A program made the position numbers and the translations under genes. 64,000 nt of DNA from Pacificoceanicola sp049803835 (GTDB lineage: Bacteria; Pseudomonadota; Alphaproteobacteria; Rhodobacterales; Rhodobacteraceae), in NCBI RefSeq assembly GCF_049803835.1, contig NZ_JBNAGK010000015.1:85223-149222 (forward strand). The letters are read 5' to 3'. Below the pieces are notes generated by a model. That model was not told where the DNA came from. It was given only the letters and a program-made list of their open reading frames with translations, and made no database searches. Of the stretch, positions 45,906-54,277 are shown one piece after another (positions within the stretch are counted from its first letter, which is position 1; each line of letters opens with the position of its first letter).

Positions 45906-46691
45906 TCAGCGAAGGATCGGCGGGCTGTCGGGATCACTGCCCGGCGCGATGCGCTCTACCCGCTCCGGCATCTGCGGCTCCGGCAGGTCGAAGCGCAGGG
46001 CCACGCCCGCGAGTTGCGCCGCCAGCGGATCGCTGTCCGCGAGGAAGGCGACGTCGAGCGCCCCGGCATCAAGGCCGGAGAACACCAGCGCCTCGTTGAT
46101 CGCCTGCGCCAGCGCACCTTCCGCGCCGGGCACCGTACCGGTGAAGCCGAGCAGGTGCCCGCGCGTGCCTCCTTCATAGGTGACCTCGGCGAGGTAGGCC
46201 TTGCGCGCCAGCCCGCCAGCCGTGGCCAACTTGGCATCCAGCGCCGTGAGCAGCACCTCCGGCAGCCCGCGCGGCGCGGCGAGACTTTGCGGCCGGGCCT
46301 GGTCTTCCGACGGAGCATGATCCAGCGTATCGGCCAGCCAGCCCATGGACTCGGTCGGCAAAAGGATCGACGATGGCGCCTGCTCCAAATTGAGCGCGAG
46401 CCCGATGCCCTGCCCCGCCAGCATCCGAGCCAGCACACGGCCCGACATCGCGACGTAAGGCACAGCGCGACCGGCGAAGCCGCTCAGACGTTCCTCCCGA
46501 TCGAAGGCGAGGACAAAAGACGCCTCCTGGACCTCGAACACTTCGGGTGTGACAGTCTCGCCCTTGGCTTCCTCGCGCAGCATGACGAACAATTCGGCGT
46601 CCGCCAGACGCTCGTAGAAGCGCAGCCGCGCCGAGTCGTCTGCGGGCGCAGCCTGCATCGCCGCATGGGCAGCATCAATCGGGGTCAACAT
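45906..46691 (-). CDS. SseB-family protein
   Basis: A 261-residue cytoplasmic protein with an N-terminal SseB domain (about 20-120, containing YVAMSGRVLARMLAGQGIGLALN) and a C-terminal SseB_C-like part (from about 140, with YLAEVTYEGGTRGHLLGF). In enterobacteria SseB relatives modulate rhodanese or secretion, but the function is unsettled here. The start lies inside the end of the uracil-DNA glycosylase gene (17-base overlap), so the two are co-transcribed. Confidence 0.82.
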   Translation of the reverse strand: MLTPIDAAHAAMQAAPADDSARLRFYERLADAELFVMLREEAKGETVTPEVFEVQEASFVLAFDREERLSGFAGRAVPYVAMSGRVLARMLAGQGIGLALNLEQAPSSILLPTESMGWLADTLDHAPSEDQARPQSLAAPRGLPEVLLTALDAKLATAGGLARKAYLAEVTYEGGTRGHLLGFTGTVPGAEGALAQAINEALVFSGLDAGALDVAFLADSDPLAAQLAGVALRFDLPEPQMPERVERIAPGSDPDSPPILR

Positions 46692-47268
46692 GGGCCATCA
46701 CCTCCGCCACGCGGGCTCTCAGGACCGGCAGGAGCTCGGCCTCGAACCACGGGTTTTTCTTCAGCCACCCCGTATTGCGCCAGGACGGATGGGGCAAGGG
46801 GATCACCTGCGGAAGATAGTCGCGCCAGCGTCGCACGGTCTCGGTGACACCCTTCGCGCCGGGGATGTGATAGGCTTGGGCATAGCCACCAACCGCCAGG
46901 GTCAAGGCAATGTTCGGGTAGAGTCCCAGCGCCGGCTGCCGCCAGGTCCGGGCGCAGATTGGCGGCGGCGGCAAGTCAGCACCCGCCCGGTAACCCGGAA
47001 AGCAGAAGGCCATCGGCAGGATCGCGACACGCCTCTCGTCGTAGAAGGCCGCCTCATCCAGCCCGAGCCAGTCGCGCAGACGATCCCCCGACGGATCGGT
47101 AAAGGGCAGGCCGCTTTCGTGAACCCGGGCGCCGGGAGCCTGCCCGGCGATCAGCAGCCGCGCCGTGCGCAGACCGCGAAACACCGGCCGCGGCGCATGA
47201 CCGGTTTCGGTTGCGGCGAAACGGTCGGCGCAAAGGCGGCAGGCGCGGATGTCGTCGGGCAGGCTCAT
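46675..47268 (-). CDS. Uracil-DNA glycosylase family protein with four cysteines
   Basis: A 197-residue UDG-superfamily protein. Motif A is GQAPGARVHESGLPF (42-56) and motif B is LPHPSWRN near 158-165. Cys10, Cys13, Cys89 and Cys105 are placed as in the [4Fe-4S] family 4/5 enzymes. It is expected to excise uracil or other deaminated bases from DNA, although the small family variants with this motif pattern are sometimes unproven. It precedes sseB with an overlap. Confidence 0.85.
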   Translation of the reverse strand: MSLPDDIRACRLCADRFAATETGHAPRPVFRGLRTARLLIAGQAPGARVHESGLPFTDPSGDRLRDWLGLDEAAFYDERRVAILPMAFCFPGYRAGADLPPPPICARTWRQPALGLYPNIALTLAVGGYAQAYHIPGAKGVTETVRRWRDYLPQVIPLPHPSWRNTGWLKKNPWFEAELLPVLRARVAEVMAHVDPD

Positions 47269-47311
47269 CGGGTCACCCTAGTGCGGATGACCTGGCGGGT
47301 GAACCGCTTAC

Positions 47312-47412
47312 AGCGTCCCGCTTTTAACTTGAATCATCCAGTGACGCCGATGTCCCGAGAATGCCGAAGGCATGGCAGGGTATCGGCGTCTCAAGTTTAA
47401 GGCGGGGCGCTT
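47312..47412 (-). other. Long imperfect palindrome at the end of the capsule gene
   Basis: The outer arms (AGCG...CCGC...TTTTAACTTGA and its near-complement ending GCGCT) pair over about 20 bases. Inner arms ACGCCGAT and ATCGGCGT pair over eight, and an ATGCC-GAA-GGCAT hairpin sits at the top. The whole is a branched hairpin of about 100 bases just past the kpsE-type stop on the minus strand. It could be a terminator, an RNA-stability element or a small RNA. Confidence 0.6.
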
Positions 47413-49130
47413 TAGCTCGACACCTGCTCGCGCAGGATCGACGCGGTGAGCGAGATCATCAGGTAGGCGCCCGAGAAGATCAGGAACGCGAGGATCGTGT
47501 TCTCGAACTTGCGCGGGTAACTCGGATCCTCGGAGGCAACCGGCACCACGGAGGTGGTCAGGTAGCGTGCCTGCGTATCCGCATCGCGCCGGGCCTGCTC
47601 CAGCCGCTCCAGCGCGGTCTGCAGCATCAGGTCTCGCGTCGCCAGGTCCGCCTGGGCGAGCTGGATCTGCACCGCCTTCTCCGCCAGCGAACCCTCGCCG
47701 GAGGCGGCGCTCGTCATCTCCGAATTGAGTTCCACAAGCAGCGCTTCGAGCCGCCGTACGTCACCCTGTGCACCCTCCACTTTCGCCCGGTTCGGACGGC
47801 TGTTGTCGAGCAGCGCCTGCAGTTGCAGCTTTTTCTCCTGCAGCTGGATCTCGTAGGTGTTGATCTGCGTCCGGAGCGCGGCGATGCGGCCCTGCGGGTC
47901 GACAATATTGCCCTCCTGCTGCATCCGGACCAGTTTTTCCTGCGCCTCCCGCCGGGCATCATCCGCCTCGAGAAGCCCCTCTTCCGCGTCCTTCACGGCA
48001 TTGGAGCGCTTGCGCAACGACAGCGTGTCCACCCGCTCCTCGGCATACCCGATCAGCGCCCGGGAGAACTCCGCCGCGACTTCCGGGTCAGCGGCCATGA
48101 TCTCCATCTTGATCACACCTTCGGTCGGGTCGTACCCGATGGTGATGTTCTTCTTGTAAAGCTTGTAGGCCTCCTCGTTGGACGGATCGTCCGAGAGCCG
48201 CTGGATCGGGTCGATGAAGTCCTGCGTGTAGTGCGCCTTGAAACCGACATCCTCGTCGAGCTTCAGCATGACTTCCTTGGACGTCAGGTAACTCTGCACC
48301 GCAATGGCGTCCTGGTTGGTCGCGAACTGCGTCCCGGAGAAGAACGAGCCCATCGCACCCGGTGAGGACTCCGCCTTCAGGATCAGGAATTCGGACTTCG
48401 TCGAGTACATCGGTGTGGCAACGAAGTAGAAATAGTACCCCGCTATGAGCGTCGGCAGCCCCACGAAGAAAGCCAGCCGGGTCAGCAGCAGCGCCATCTT
48501 CTTGCGGCGGCGGCGGGTCAGATCGCGCTGGATCTGCAGGATCTCTGCGGCGCGACGTTCCGCCGGGCTGACGGTCTCGGTGCTGGGCAGCTGCGGTTTC
48601 TTCTCGACCGCAACGGTCTGCGGCAACTGTACCTTGGGGCCTGACTGGGGTTGCTGCGGCTGTGGCTGGGCCGGTCCCGCCGGCACGGTCTCGTCCTTGG
48701 CAACCACGAGTTCCAGCGTGCTGGCGCGTTGGAACGGGTCGATACCCCGGGCCCGCAACAGGCGCACCGCATCGAAGTCGGAGGTCGGCGCAAGGCCGTT
48801 CTTCTGTGCGACGCGGCGCGCCATGCGCAACTGGCGCCCGGTCAGACCCTCGCGGCGGATCGCGTCCATGTCGGTCTCGCCGGCCACCTGCTTCGCGCTG
48901 TCGACCTGACCGCTGCGCGGCGTCGGCGCGGCAGCGGACGGCTGCGACGGCGGTGTGCCTGCCGCCGTCCGGGCCTGCTCCGACGGCGGAGCGGAAGCCG
49001 CATCGGCGGATGCGCGCCCCGGCGCGCGCGGCGCTTGTTGCGGCGAGGTTGGCGTGGGCGCCGCGGCGTCCGCATCCTGGGCCGGATCGCGCCGGATGCG
49101 GAATTTCCTAGCCTTGGGTTTCGTAGTCAT
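47412..49130 (-). CDS. kpsE: Capsule polysaccharide export inner-membrane protein (KpsE/BexC type)
   Basis: A 572-residue polysaccharide co-polymerase-like protein of ABC-dependent capsule export. A 190-residue cytoplasmic extension (Pro/Ala/Gln-rich, with TGRQLRMARRVAQKNGLAPTSDFDAVRLLRARGIDPF near 95-130) precedes a transmembrane helix (about 215-238), a long periplasmic coiled-coil region and a second helix (545-567). The extension is longer than in E. coli KpsE but common in Rhodobacteraceae. The start at 49130 lies within the end of the KpsT-type gene (23-base overlap). Confidence 0.85.
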   Translation of the reverse strand: MTTKPKARKFRIRRDPAQDADAAAPTPTSPQQAPRAPGRASADAASAPPSEQARTAAGTPPSQPSAAAPTPRSGQVDSAKQVAGETDMDAIRREGLTGRQLRMARRVAQKNGLAPTSDFDAVRLLRARGIDPFQRASTLELVVAKDETVPAGPAQPQPQQPQSGPKVQLPQTVAVEKKPQLPSTETVSPAERRAAEILQIQRDLTRRRRKKMALLLTRLAFFVGLPTLIAGYYFYFVATPMYSTKSEFLILKAESSPGAMGSFFSGTQFATNQDAIAVQSYLTSKEVMLKLDEDVGFKAHYTQDFIDPIQRLSDDPSNEEAYKLYKKNITIGYDPTEGVIKMEIMAADPEVAAEFSRALIGYAEERVDTLSLRKRSNAVKDAEEGLLEADDARREAQEKLVRMQQEGNIVDPQGRIAALRTQINTYEIQLQEKKLQLQALLDNSRPNRAKVEGAQGDVRRLEALLVELNSEMTSAASGEGSLAEKAVQIQLAQADLATRDLMLQTALERLEQARRDADTQARYLTTSVVPVASEDPSYPRKFENTILAFLIFSGAYLMISLTASILREQVSS

Positions 49131-49767
49131 AGAGCTGCTTCGCTTCTTCCAAGGTGTCAAACATGTGCAATCTCCCGTCCATCAGGACAGCCGCCTTGCG
49201 GGCGAATTTCTCCAGGATGTTAGCCTGGTGACTGACGATGATGATTGTCGTGGTCCGCAGCCGTTCGGCCAGGATGTCTCCGGCTTTGCGGTTGAAATCG
49301 ACATCGGTGCTGTTCGGCATACCCTCGTCGATCAGGTACATGTCGAAGTCGAGCGCCAGCATCAGCGAAAAGGTGAACCGCGCCCGCATTCCCGAGGAAT
49401 AGGTGCCGATCGGCTGGTCGAAGTACTCCTTCAGCCCACAGAGCCAGCGGCAGAAGCTTTCGACATAGTCGGGATCGAGACCATAGAGCCGCGCGATGTA
49501 CCGCGCGTTCTCCCGCGCCGAAATCTTGGAGATCACGCCGCCCATGTACCCGAGCGGAAAGGAGATGCGGCAGCCACGCCGGATTTCCCCCTCATCCGGC
49601 TTCTCAAGCCCCGCCATCATCTTGATGAGCGTGGTCTTGCCGGTGCCGTTGGGGGCGAGGATGCCGAGCGATTCCCCGAGATCGACACGAAACGACACCC
49701 GGTCAAGGATCACCTTGCGCTGGGTGCCGGTCCAGAAGGACTTGCTGACCATGTCGAATTCAAGCAT
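49108..49767 (-). CDS. kpsT: Capsule polysaccharide ABC exporter ATPase (KpsT type)
   Basis: A 219-residue ABC-2 type ATPase for capsule export. It has Walker A APNGTGKT near residues 38-45, where the first Gly of the usual GxxGxGK is Ala. The degenerate signature YSSGMRARF is near 135, and Walker B DMYLIDEGMP, with the catalytic Glu, is near 155. An LIDE...NRKAG block as in KpsT follows. It precedes kpsE, but the permease KpsM and the outer-membrane KpsD are not in the window. An upstream in-frame start at 49803 is less likely because MLEFDMVSKS is the family start. Confidence 0.87.
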   Translation of the reverse strand: MLEFDMVSKSFWTGTQRKVILDRVSFRVDLGESLGILAPNGTGKTTLIKMMAGLEKPDEGEIRRGCRISFPLGYMGGVISKISARENARYIARLYGLDPDYVESFCRWLCGLKEYFDQPIGTYSSGMRARFTFSLMLALDFDMYLIDEGMPNSTDVDFNRKAGDILAERLRTTTIIIVSHQANILEKFARKAAVLMDGRLHMFDTLEEAKQLYDYETQG

Positions 49768-50396
49768 TGGGGTTGCCCCGGGATATACCCTTGCACTTTC
49801 CACCAGAAGGGGTTTCCATCTGGCTACGGGCTAAATTTGTTCATATTATGACCTTGGCTGGAAACAAAAACAACGCGCAGCCAAAACTGCGCCGCGGCTT
49901 GTGAACAGTAACTTCGAAGCGGCCTTTCGTGCGCACCGTACCTCCCCTGAAACCGCGCCACGAAATTGAGAATCTGACCCCTGAGGCGTTGACGCATCCG
50001 CTCCAGGATCATTGGCCGCCTCGCGCAGGCTCTCCGTCTGGCGCATTCGCCAGGCAGGTCCCGGGCCGGCAATGCGTTTGGCGTGTTGTGCTTATGGTTA
50101 GCGTTCTTGGCGAGGCGCTCCACCTGCCTTGCCGCCAAAGGCGCGTCTGCTCGAACGCCAGGATGCCTCTTCGTGCCGACGCGCCCCAACATTTTGCGAA
50201 TCGATTGGTATTTCCGGCATCCAACGAAGGAATTTCTCGCCGCTATTGAACGAAGCAGACTGCCGACAAGACCTTGGCGCGAAATAACCCACTGGAAAGC
50301 TGCGAAAATCTCACCCAGAACGCGGATTTTCGATGTCGAAGCCCCCTGCGGAAATCGGCTTGCACCTTCCTTGAAGCTTTTGCTAAAGGGGTCGGC
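49768..50396. other. Gene-free stretch between the capsule genes and tRNA-Ser
   Basis: About 630 bases with no supportable gene on either strand. It should contain the capsule promoter, and 49830-49890 is AT-richer than its surroundings. I see no repeats or recognisable remnants. Confidence 0.5.
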
Positions 50397-50486
50397 GGAG
50401 AGGTGGCCGAGTGGTCGAAGGCGCACGCCTGGAAAGTGTGTAGGCGGGGAACCGTCTCGAGGGTTCGAATCCCTTCCTCTCCGCCA
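50397..50486 (+). tRNA. tRNA-Ser (anticodon GGA)
   Basis: A 90-nt type II tRNA. The acceptor GGAGAGG pairs with CCTCTCC, the discriminator is G and the CCA end is encoded. The anticodon loop CTGGAAA carries GGA, which reads UCC and UCU. The D arm (GCC...GGC), a long variable arm (GGCGGGGAACCGTCTC) and the T arm with GGTTCGAATCC are present. A gene-free gap and then an accessory locus begin just after it, which makes it a possible integration site. Confidence 0.96.
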
Positions 50487-50890
50487 CTTGCCCCTGCGAA
50501 AGCTGTCTCCCGATCCGGCAGCGGTCTGATTTTTCCGTTGTTTTCGGGGGTTATGCGGTACTGGCTGTTCACCTTGCTGCGCCGCCGTGGGCCAAAATCG
50601 TTCTCTCCGGGCCGGTATTCTCTGAAGCTGATGACTGCGTGGATTTGGTGAATTCTTTGTAAGCCGATGGAAAATAGGCGCTTTCCTGGAGCGCAACCTG
50701 AACACTTCGACGCCAGTCGCGTTCGGTCAGTTGGAACATAAATCGACCATTCGTTGATCTTAGAAAGCTGCGCCGGCCTGCATCCTCTTGAGGAATCAGG
50801 CTCGCCAATTGGGAATGTCGGGACCCAGCGCGAAATTTCGCTGTACGGAGCCGAGTGCCTGAAATTTACGCTCGTAGTATCTCAGTATTC
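50487..50890. other. Gene-free gap after tRNA-Ser
   Basis: About 400 bases with no supportable gene and composition less GC-rich than the flanks. It separates the tRNA from the accessory locus. No copy of the tRNA 3' end was seen further right in the window, so an att site is not demonstrated. Confidence 0.5.
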
Positions 50891-51361
50891 TCAAGTGGTT
50901 TCCATGAGCCAGGCGCGGATCAGGACGGCGGCTCGTCCCGGGCGGGCGCTTTGCAGGGTGCCGACGATCAGGCGGCGACCGAGCCAGCTCCAGGGGCCGT
51001 CCGGAGCCGAAACCTCGATGCGGGACAGCGCGTAGCGCGGACCGGGGACGGTCTCGTCGACGATGACCCGGTTGCGGATGGTCAGGACGGTGCCGTCCTG
51101 CACCTCCATTTCATAAAGCGCGTCCAGTTCCTTTGCGCCGTCGCGGCGGACGAGCTGGCGGTCGGCGCCGCCGGGCAGGACGGTGCCGCGCAACCACTCG
51201 TGCCCGGGCCCGCCCCGGAACTCACCGCCGAGGATCGGGACGATCCGGCGCTCGCCCAATGGCCCGATGCCGAGCGGACGCATCTCGGCGATATCGACAA
51301 GCGCCTCCCACAACAGGCTGTGGGCAAGTACGGGGGCGGGAATTCGGTCGATCAGATCCAT
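50891..51361 (-). CDS. DUF3237-family protein
   Basis: A 156-residue protein of the DUF3237 family, a single beta-barrel-like domain seen often next to catabolic operons. Recognisable parts are the GPLGERRIVPILGGEFRG region and the YEMEVQDGTVLTIRNRVIV strands. The function is unknown. The ATG at 51361 begins one base after the LysR stop (TGACATG) with GGAG at seven bases, so the gene is co-transcribed with and downstream of the LysR regulator. Confidence 0.88.
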   Translation of the reverse strand: MDLIDRIPAPVLAHSLLWEALVDIAEMRPLGIGPLGERRIVPILGGEFRGGPGHEWLRGTVLPGGADRQLVRRDGAKELDALYEMEVQDGTVLTIRNRVIVDETVPGPRYALSRIEVSAPDGPWSWLGRRLIVGTLQSARPGRAAVLIRAWLMETT

Positions 51362-51362
51362 G

Positions 51363-52292
51363 TCAATCTCCGGCAAGAGCATTCGCGAAGTGGCGTGTGG
51401 CAGGTCCGGCATGTTCGGGGCGCCACAGATAACCCAGGGGTCCCAGTTGCAGACCCAGCTGGGTGGGCAACTCGGACAGCAGCCCCTCGGACAGGAACGG
51501 CATCGCGACCGAGCGTGGCACTAGGGTGACATAGTCGCTGCCGCGCAGCATCGACCAGATCAACAGCGCGACGCGAGTTTGGATATGAACCTCGCGAACA
51601 TCGGTCCAGCCCTCGCGCGCGACGAGGTCGTCGAAGGCGCGGCGGGCCACGGTCGAGACATGGTTCTGCAGCCAGGTTTGCCGGCCGAGCTCGGCCCTAG
51701 TGACGTGCAGCTTTCCCGCCAGCGGATGGGACGGGGCACAGACCGGCACGAGGTCGTCCTCGGCGCAGGCCACGAAGGTCCAGCCATCGGGCAGAACCTC
51801 TCGATGCCGGCAGCACACGATGTCGTATTCGCCCGAGGCGAAGGCGGCATCCAGCGACTGGCCGATCAAGGTCGCCGCCTGCACCTGCACCCCAGGATGG
51901 CTGCGGGCGAAGATCGGCAAGGTCCGGTCCAGCAGCGCCCCGGTGGCCGCGGCGGTCGAGCCGACGCGCACCAGCCCCCCATCACGGCGCTGACGTAACG
52001 CGATGCGTTCGGCCCCTTCTTCGGTGGCCGATACGATGCGGCGGGCGATGGGCAGCAGATCTTGCGCGGTCTCGGTCGGATCGACGCCGCGCGAATGGCG
52101 CAGGAACAGGGGCGCTTCGATCAGCCGCTCCATCTCGGCCACAAGCTGTGACATCGCTGGCTGGGTCATCCCCAGCGCCTGGGCGGCCCGCCCCATGCTG
52201 CGAAGCTCGGCCAAAGCCAGAAGCGCCTGGATATGGCGCAGCTTCAGGCGCGATTGCAGGCGCGACAGGATGGCGGAAGCGGGCAGCGACAT
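51363..52292 (-). CDS. LysR-family transcriptional regulator
   Basis: A 309-residue LTTR. The N-terminal helix-turn-helix (about 20-80) contains LRHIQALLALAELRSMGRAAQALGMTQPAMSQLVAEMER, and the C-terminal effector-binding domain (95-305) has the type 2 periplasmic-binding fold. The start at 52292 follows family length. It diverges from the TctC-type gene 98 bases away and probably regulates that operon, using the inverted repeats in the shared region. Confidence 0.92.
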   Translation of the reverse strand: MSLPASAILSRLQSRLKLRHIQALLALAELRSMGRAAQALGMTQPAMSQLVAEMERLIEAPLFLRHSRGVDPTETAQDLLPIARRIVSATEEGAERIALRQRRDGGLVRVGSTAAATGALLDRTLPIFARSHPGVQVQAATLIGQSLDAAFASGEYDIVCCRHREVLPDGWTFVACAEDDLVPVCAPSHPLAGKLHVTRAELGRQTWLQNHVSTVARRAFDDLVAREGWTDVREVHIQTRVALLIWSMLRGSDYVTLVPRSVAMPFLSEGLLSELPTQLGLQLGPLGYLWRPEHAGPATRHFANALAGD

Positions 52293-52293
52293 G

Positions 52294-52310
52294 CATAAGC
52301 ATCGATTATG
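52294..52310. promoter_or_regulatory. LysR-type operator candidate 1
   Basis: CATAA and TTATG flank a seven-base centre, giving the T-N11-A spacing typical of LTTR recognition sites. It touches the LysR start codon, so an autoregulatory role is plausible. Confidence 0.4.
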
Positions 52311-52340
52311 AGTAGGCCTCACAAAGAATTACCAGCCTAT

Positions 52341-52363
52341 GGCCAAAGTCAATAACCTTGGCC
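52341..52363. promoter_or_regulatory. LysR-type operator candidate 2
   Basis: GGCCAA and TTGGCC are perfect six-base arms around an 11-base AT-rich centre, about 30 bases before the TctC-type start. Position fits an activator site for the transporter operon. Confidence 0.35.
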
Positions 52364-52390
52364 GCAGAAAGAGATTTGGGAGGATTCTCT

Positions 52391-53389
52391 ATGCACCGGC
52401 AACACCTTGCCGCGCCCGGGCGGCGTGGCGTCCTGAAGGCCCTCGTCGCGGCCGCAGGCCTCGCATGCGTCCCGGCCCTCGCCCTGGCCGCCGACTGGCC
52501 CTCAGGCAACATTCAGCTCGTGGTCCCCGCCAAGCCCGGCGGCGGCACCGATGCCGCGGCGCGGGTGATCGCCGGCGCGCTGGCTGAGAAGACCGGCGGC
52601 AACTTCGTTGTGGTGAATGTGGACGGCGGCGGCGGCGCCATCGCCGCCGAGCAGATCCGCACCGCCGATCCCGACGGCACCCATCTTCTGTTCTATCATT
52701 CGGGCCTTCTGTCGACCTATCACACCGGCGGGTACCAGCATTCGCCGATCGACGAGTTCACGCTGATCGCGGCCCTGCCGGTCGGCGGCTCCTACGCGCT
52801 CGCCGTCAACGCCACCTCGCCCTACCAGACGATGGACGACCTCGTCGCGGCCTCGAAGGAGACCCCGAACAAGATCACCCTTGGTGTGCAGCTGCGCGGT
52901 TCGACCCACTTCATGGCCGGGCTGATTGCGATGGACAGCGACGCCGCCTTCCGCGTGGTCGAGGCCGGCAGCGATGCCGACAAACTGGTCCAGCTTCAGG
53001 GCAAGCAGATCGACGCCGCCCTCATCAACACGCCGGGCACGCTGCAATATGTAGAAACCGGCGACCTGCGCATCCTCGCCACCATCTCGGGCTCGCCCGA
53101 GCGTGACCCAAACGCCCCGGACTATGCCTCTGCCTCCGAACTCGGCTACGGCAACGCGGTCTACGGCCTCGACTTCCTGGTGATGGGACCAACGGGCATG
53201 GACGAGGGCACGGTTCAGGCCATCAACGCCGCCTTCGATGCGGTCCTGTCGGACCCGGCGATCTCCTACCAGCTCGCCTCGATGCGCCTGCCGATCTCGC
53301 CCATGGGCGTCGAGCCCAGCCGGGAGCGCCTGATGGCCGCCGACAAGCGCATCGGGGCTACGGCGAAGATGCTCGGCCTCGCCAACTGA
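52391..53389 (+). CDS. Tripartite tricarboxylate transporter receptor, TctC type (first of two)
   Basis: A 332-residue periplasmic receptor of the TctC/Bug family. The signal peptide carries an Arg-Arg pair (GRRGVLK) like a Tat signal and is cut near residue 34. The mature start WPSGNIQLVVPAKPGGGTDAAAR is the family signature for carboxylate binding. GGAGG precedes the ATG. It is the first gene of the operon, separated from its transporter genes by a metallo-hydrolase and an esterase. A paralogue lies at 55197. Confidence 0.92.
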   Translation: MHRQHLAAPGRRGVLKALVAAAGLACVPALALAADWPSGNIQLVVPAKPGGGTDAAARVIAGALAEKTGGNFVVVNVDGGGGAIAAEQIRTADPDGTHLLFYHSGLLSTYHTGGYQHSPIDEFTLIAALPVGGSYALAVNATSPYQTMDDLVAASKETPNKITLGVQLRGSTHFMAGLIAMDSDAAFRVVEAGSDADKLVQLQGKQIDAALINTPGTLQYVETGDLRILATISGSPERDPNAPDYASASELGYGNAVYGLDFLVMGPTGMDEGTVQAINAAFDAVLSDPAISYQLASMRLPISPMGVEPSRERLMAADKRIGATAKMLGLAN

Positions 53390-53449
53390 TCCGCTGCGGG
53401 GGGCATTGCGCCCCCCGCTTTCCGGCCCCTCCAGACAACAGGCAGCCCG

Positions 53450-54277
53450 ATGCCCCGAACTCCCTTGCCCCCGCTTCCGAGCGACCCGTTCGAGTGCCTG
53501 CAACAAGGCTGCGAGCGTCCCTGGGAAGTCGCCGTCGACCCCTTCGAGGTCGCCCCGCGCACTTATTATGTCGGCAACAACTGGGTCGGCGCCTATCTGA
53601 TCGAAACCTCCGAGGGCCTGATCCTCATCGACACCACGATGCAGCCGCAGGTCTATCTGGTGTTCGAGAGCATCCGAAAGCTCGGCTTCGACCCCGCCGA
53701 CCTCCGGCTGATCCTGATCTCGCACATGCACTATGACCACCTCGGCGGCGTCCGTGCCTTGCACGAAGCGTCAGATGCAAAGGTGATGATCAGCCGTGAG
53801 GACTGGGCCTTCATGCAGGCGCGCCCGGACATGATCTTCGACGAGGGCTATCCCTTCGGCACATTCATCCCCGACGCCTTCTATGACGACATAACGCCTG
53901 TGACCTTGGGTGACCGCAGCATCCGCACCGTCCTGACGCCGGGCCACACCCCCGGCACCACCTCGTTCTTCTTCGATGCCGGCGGTCACCTGTGCGGCCT
54001 GCACGGCGGCGTCGGGCTGAACACGCTGGGCGACGACTTTCTGGCCAAGTCCGGCCTGCCGCGCTCGTCCCGCGACGACTACCTCGCCGCGATGCTGAAG
54101 GTTCGCCAGATCCCGGTCGAGATCACGCTCGGCTCGCACCCCACGCAGGTCGGCATGATGGAGAAGGTCGGCGACATCCGCCCCGGCCACAATCCGTTTC
54201 TCGACTCCGCGATCTGGCCCCGCCTGATCGACGGGCGCATCGCCCAGGTCCGCGCTTTAATGGGACAGGCGGCATGA
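53450..54277 (+). CDS. MBL-fold metallo-hydrolase, B3-like
   Basis: A 275-residue metallo-beta-lactamase-fold enzyme. The HxHxDH motif appears as SHMHYDH near residues 92-98, GHTPGTTS gives the second His near 165, and the TLGSHPTQ segment near 228 resembles the third-His block of subclass B3. No signal peptide is present, so a periplasmic antibiotic-resistance role is unlikely. Its position between a TctC receptor and an esterase suggests hydrolysis of a lactone or ester intermediate. The stop overlaps the esterase start. Confidence 0.88.
   Translation: MPRTPLPPLPSDPFECLQQGCERPWEVAVDPFEVAPRTYYVGNNWVGAYLIETSEGLILIDTTMQPQVYLVFESIRKLGFDPADLRLILISHMHYDHLGGVRALHEASDAKVMISREDWAFMQARPDMIFDEGYPFGTFIPDAFYDDITPVTLGDRSIRTVLTPGHTPGTTSFFFDAGGHLCGLHGGVGLNTLGDDFLAKSGLPRSSRDDYLAAMLKVRQIPVEITLGSHPTQVGMMEKVGDIRPGHNPFLDSAIWPRLIDGRIAQVRALMGQAA

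Noticed and set aside
46675..46691. Overlap of sseB and the UDG gene as an annotation error
   Set aside because: Both proteins have clear family starts and ends, and 17-base overlaps on the same strand are common in this window.
50397..50486. tRNA-Ser as a proven attachment site
   Set aside because: No duplicate of its 3' end was found to the right within the window, and the recombinase is of the serine type, which seldom uses tRNA genes.
50569..50808. Minus-strand frame with a FMFQLTERDW-like stretch resembling an ORF6N fragment
   Set aside because: Only a few residues match by eye, with no start signal; it could be chance or a very decayed remnant.
53450..54277. Carbapenemase-type resistance gene
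   Set aside because: There is a B3-like fold but no signal peptide, and the gene sits in a catabolic transporter operon, so a metabolic hydrolase is more likely.
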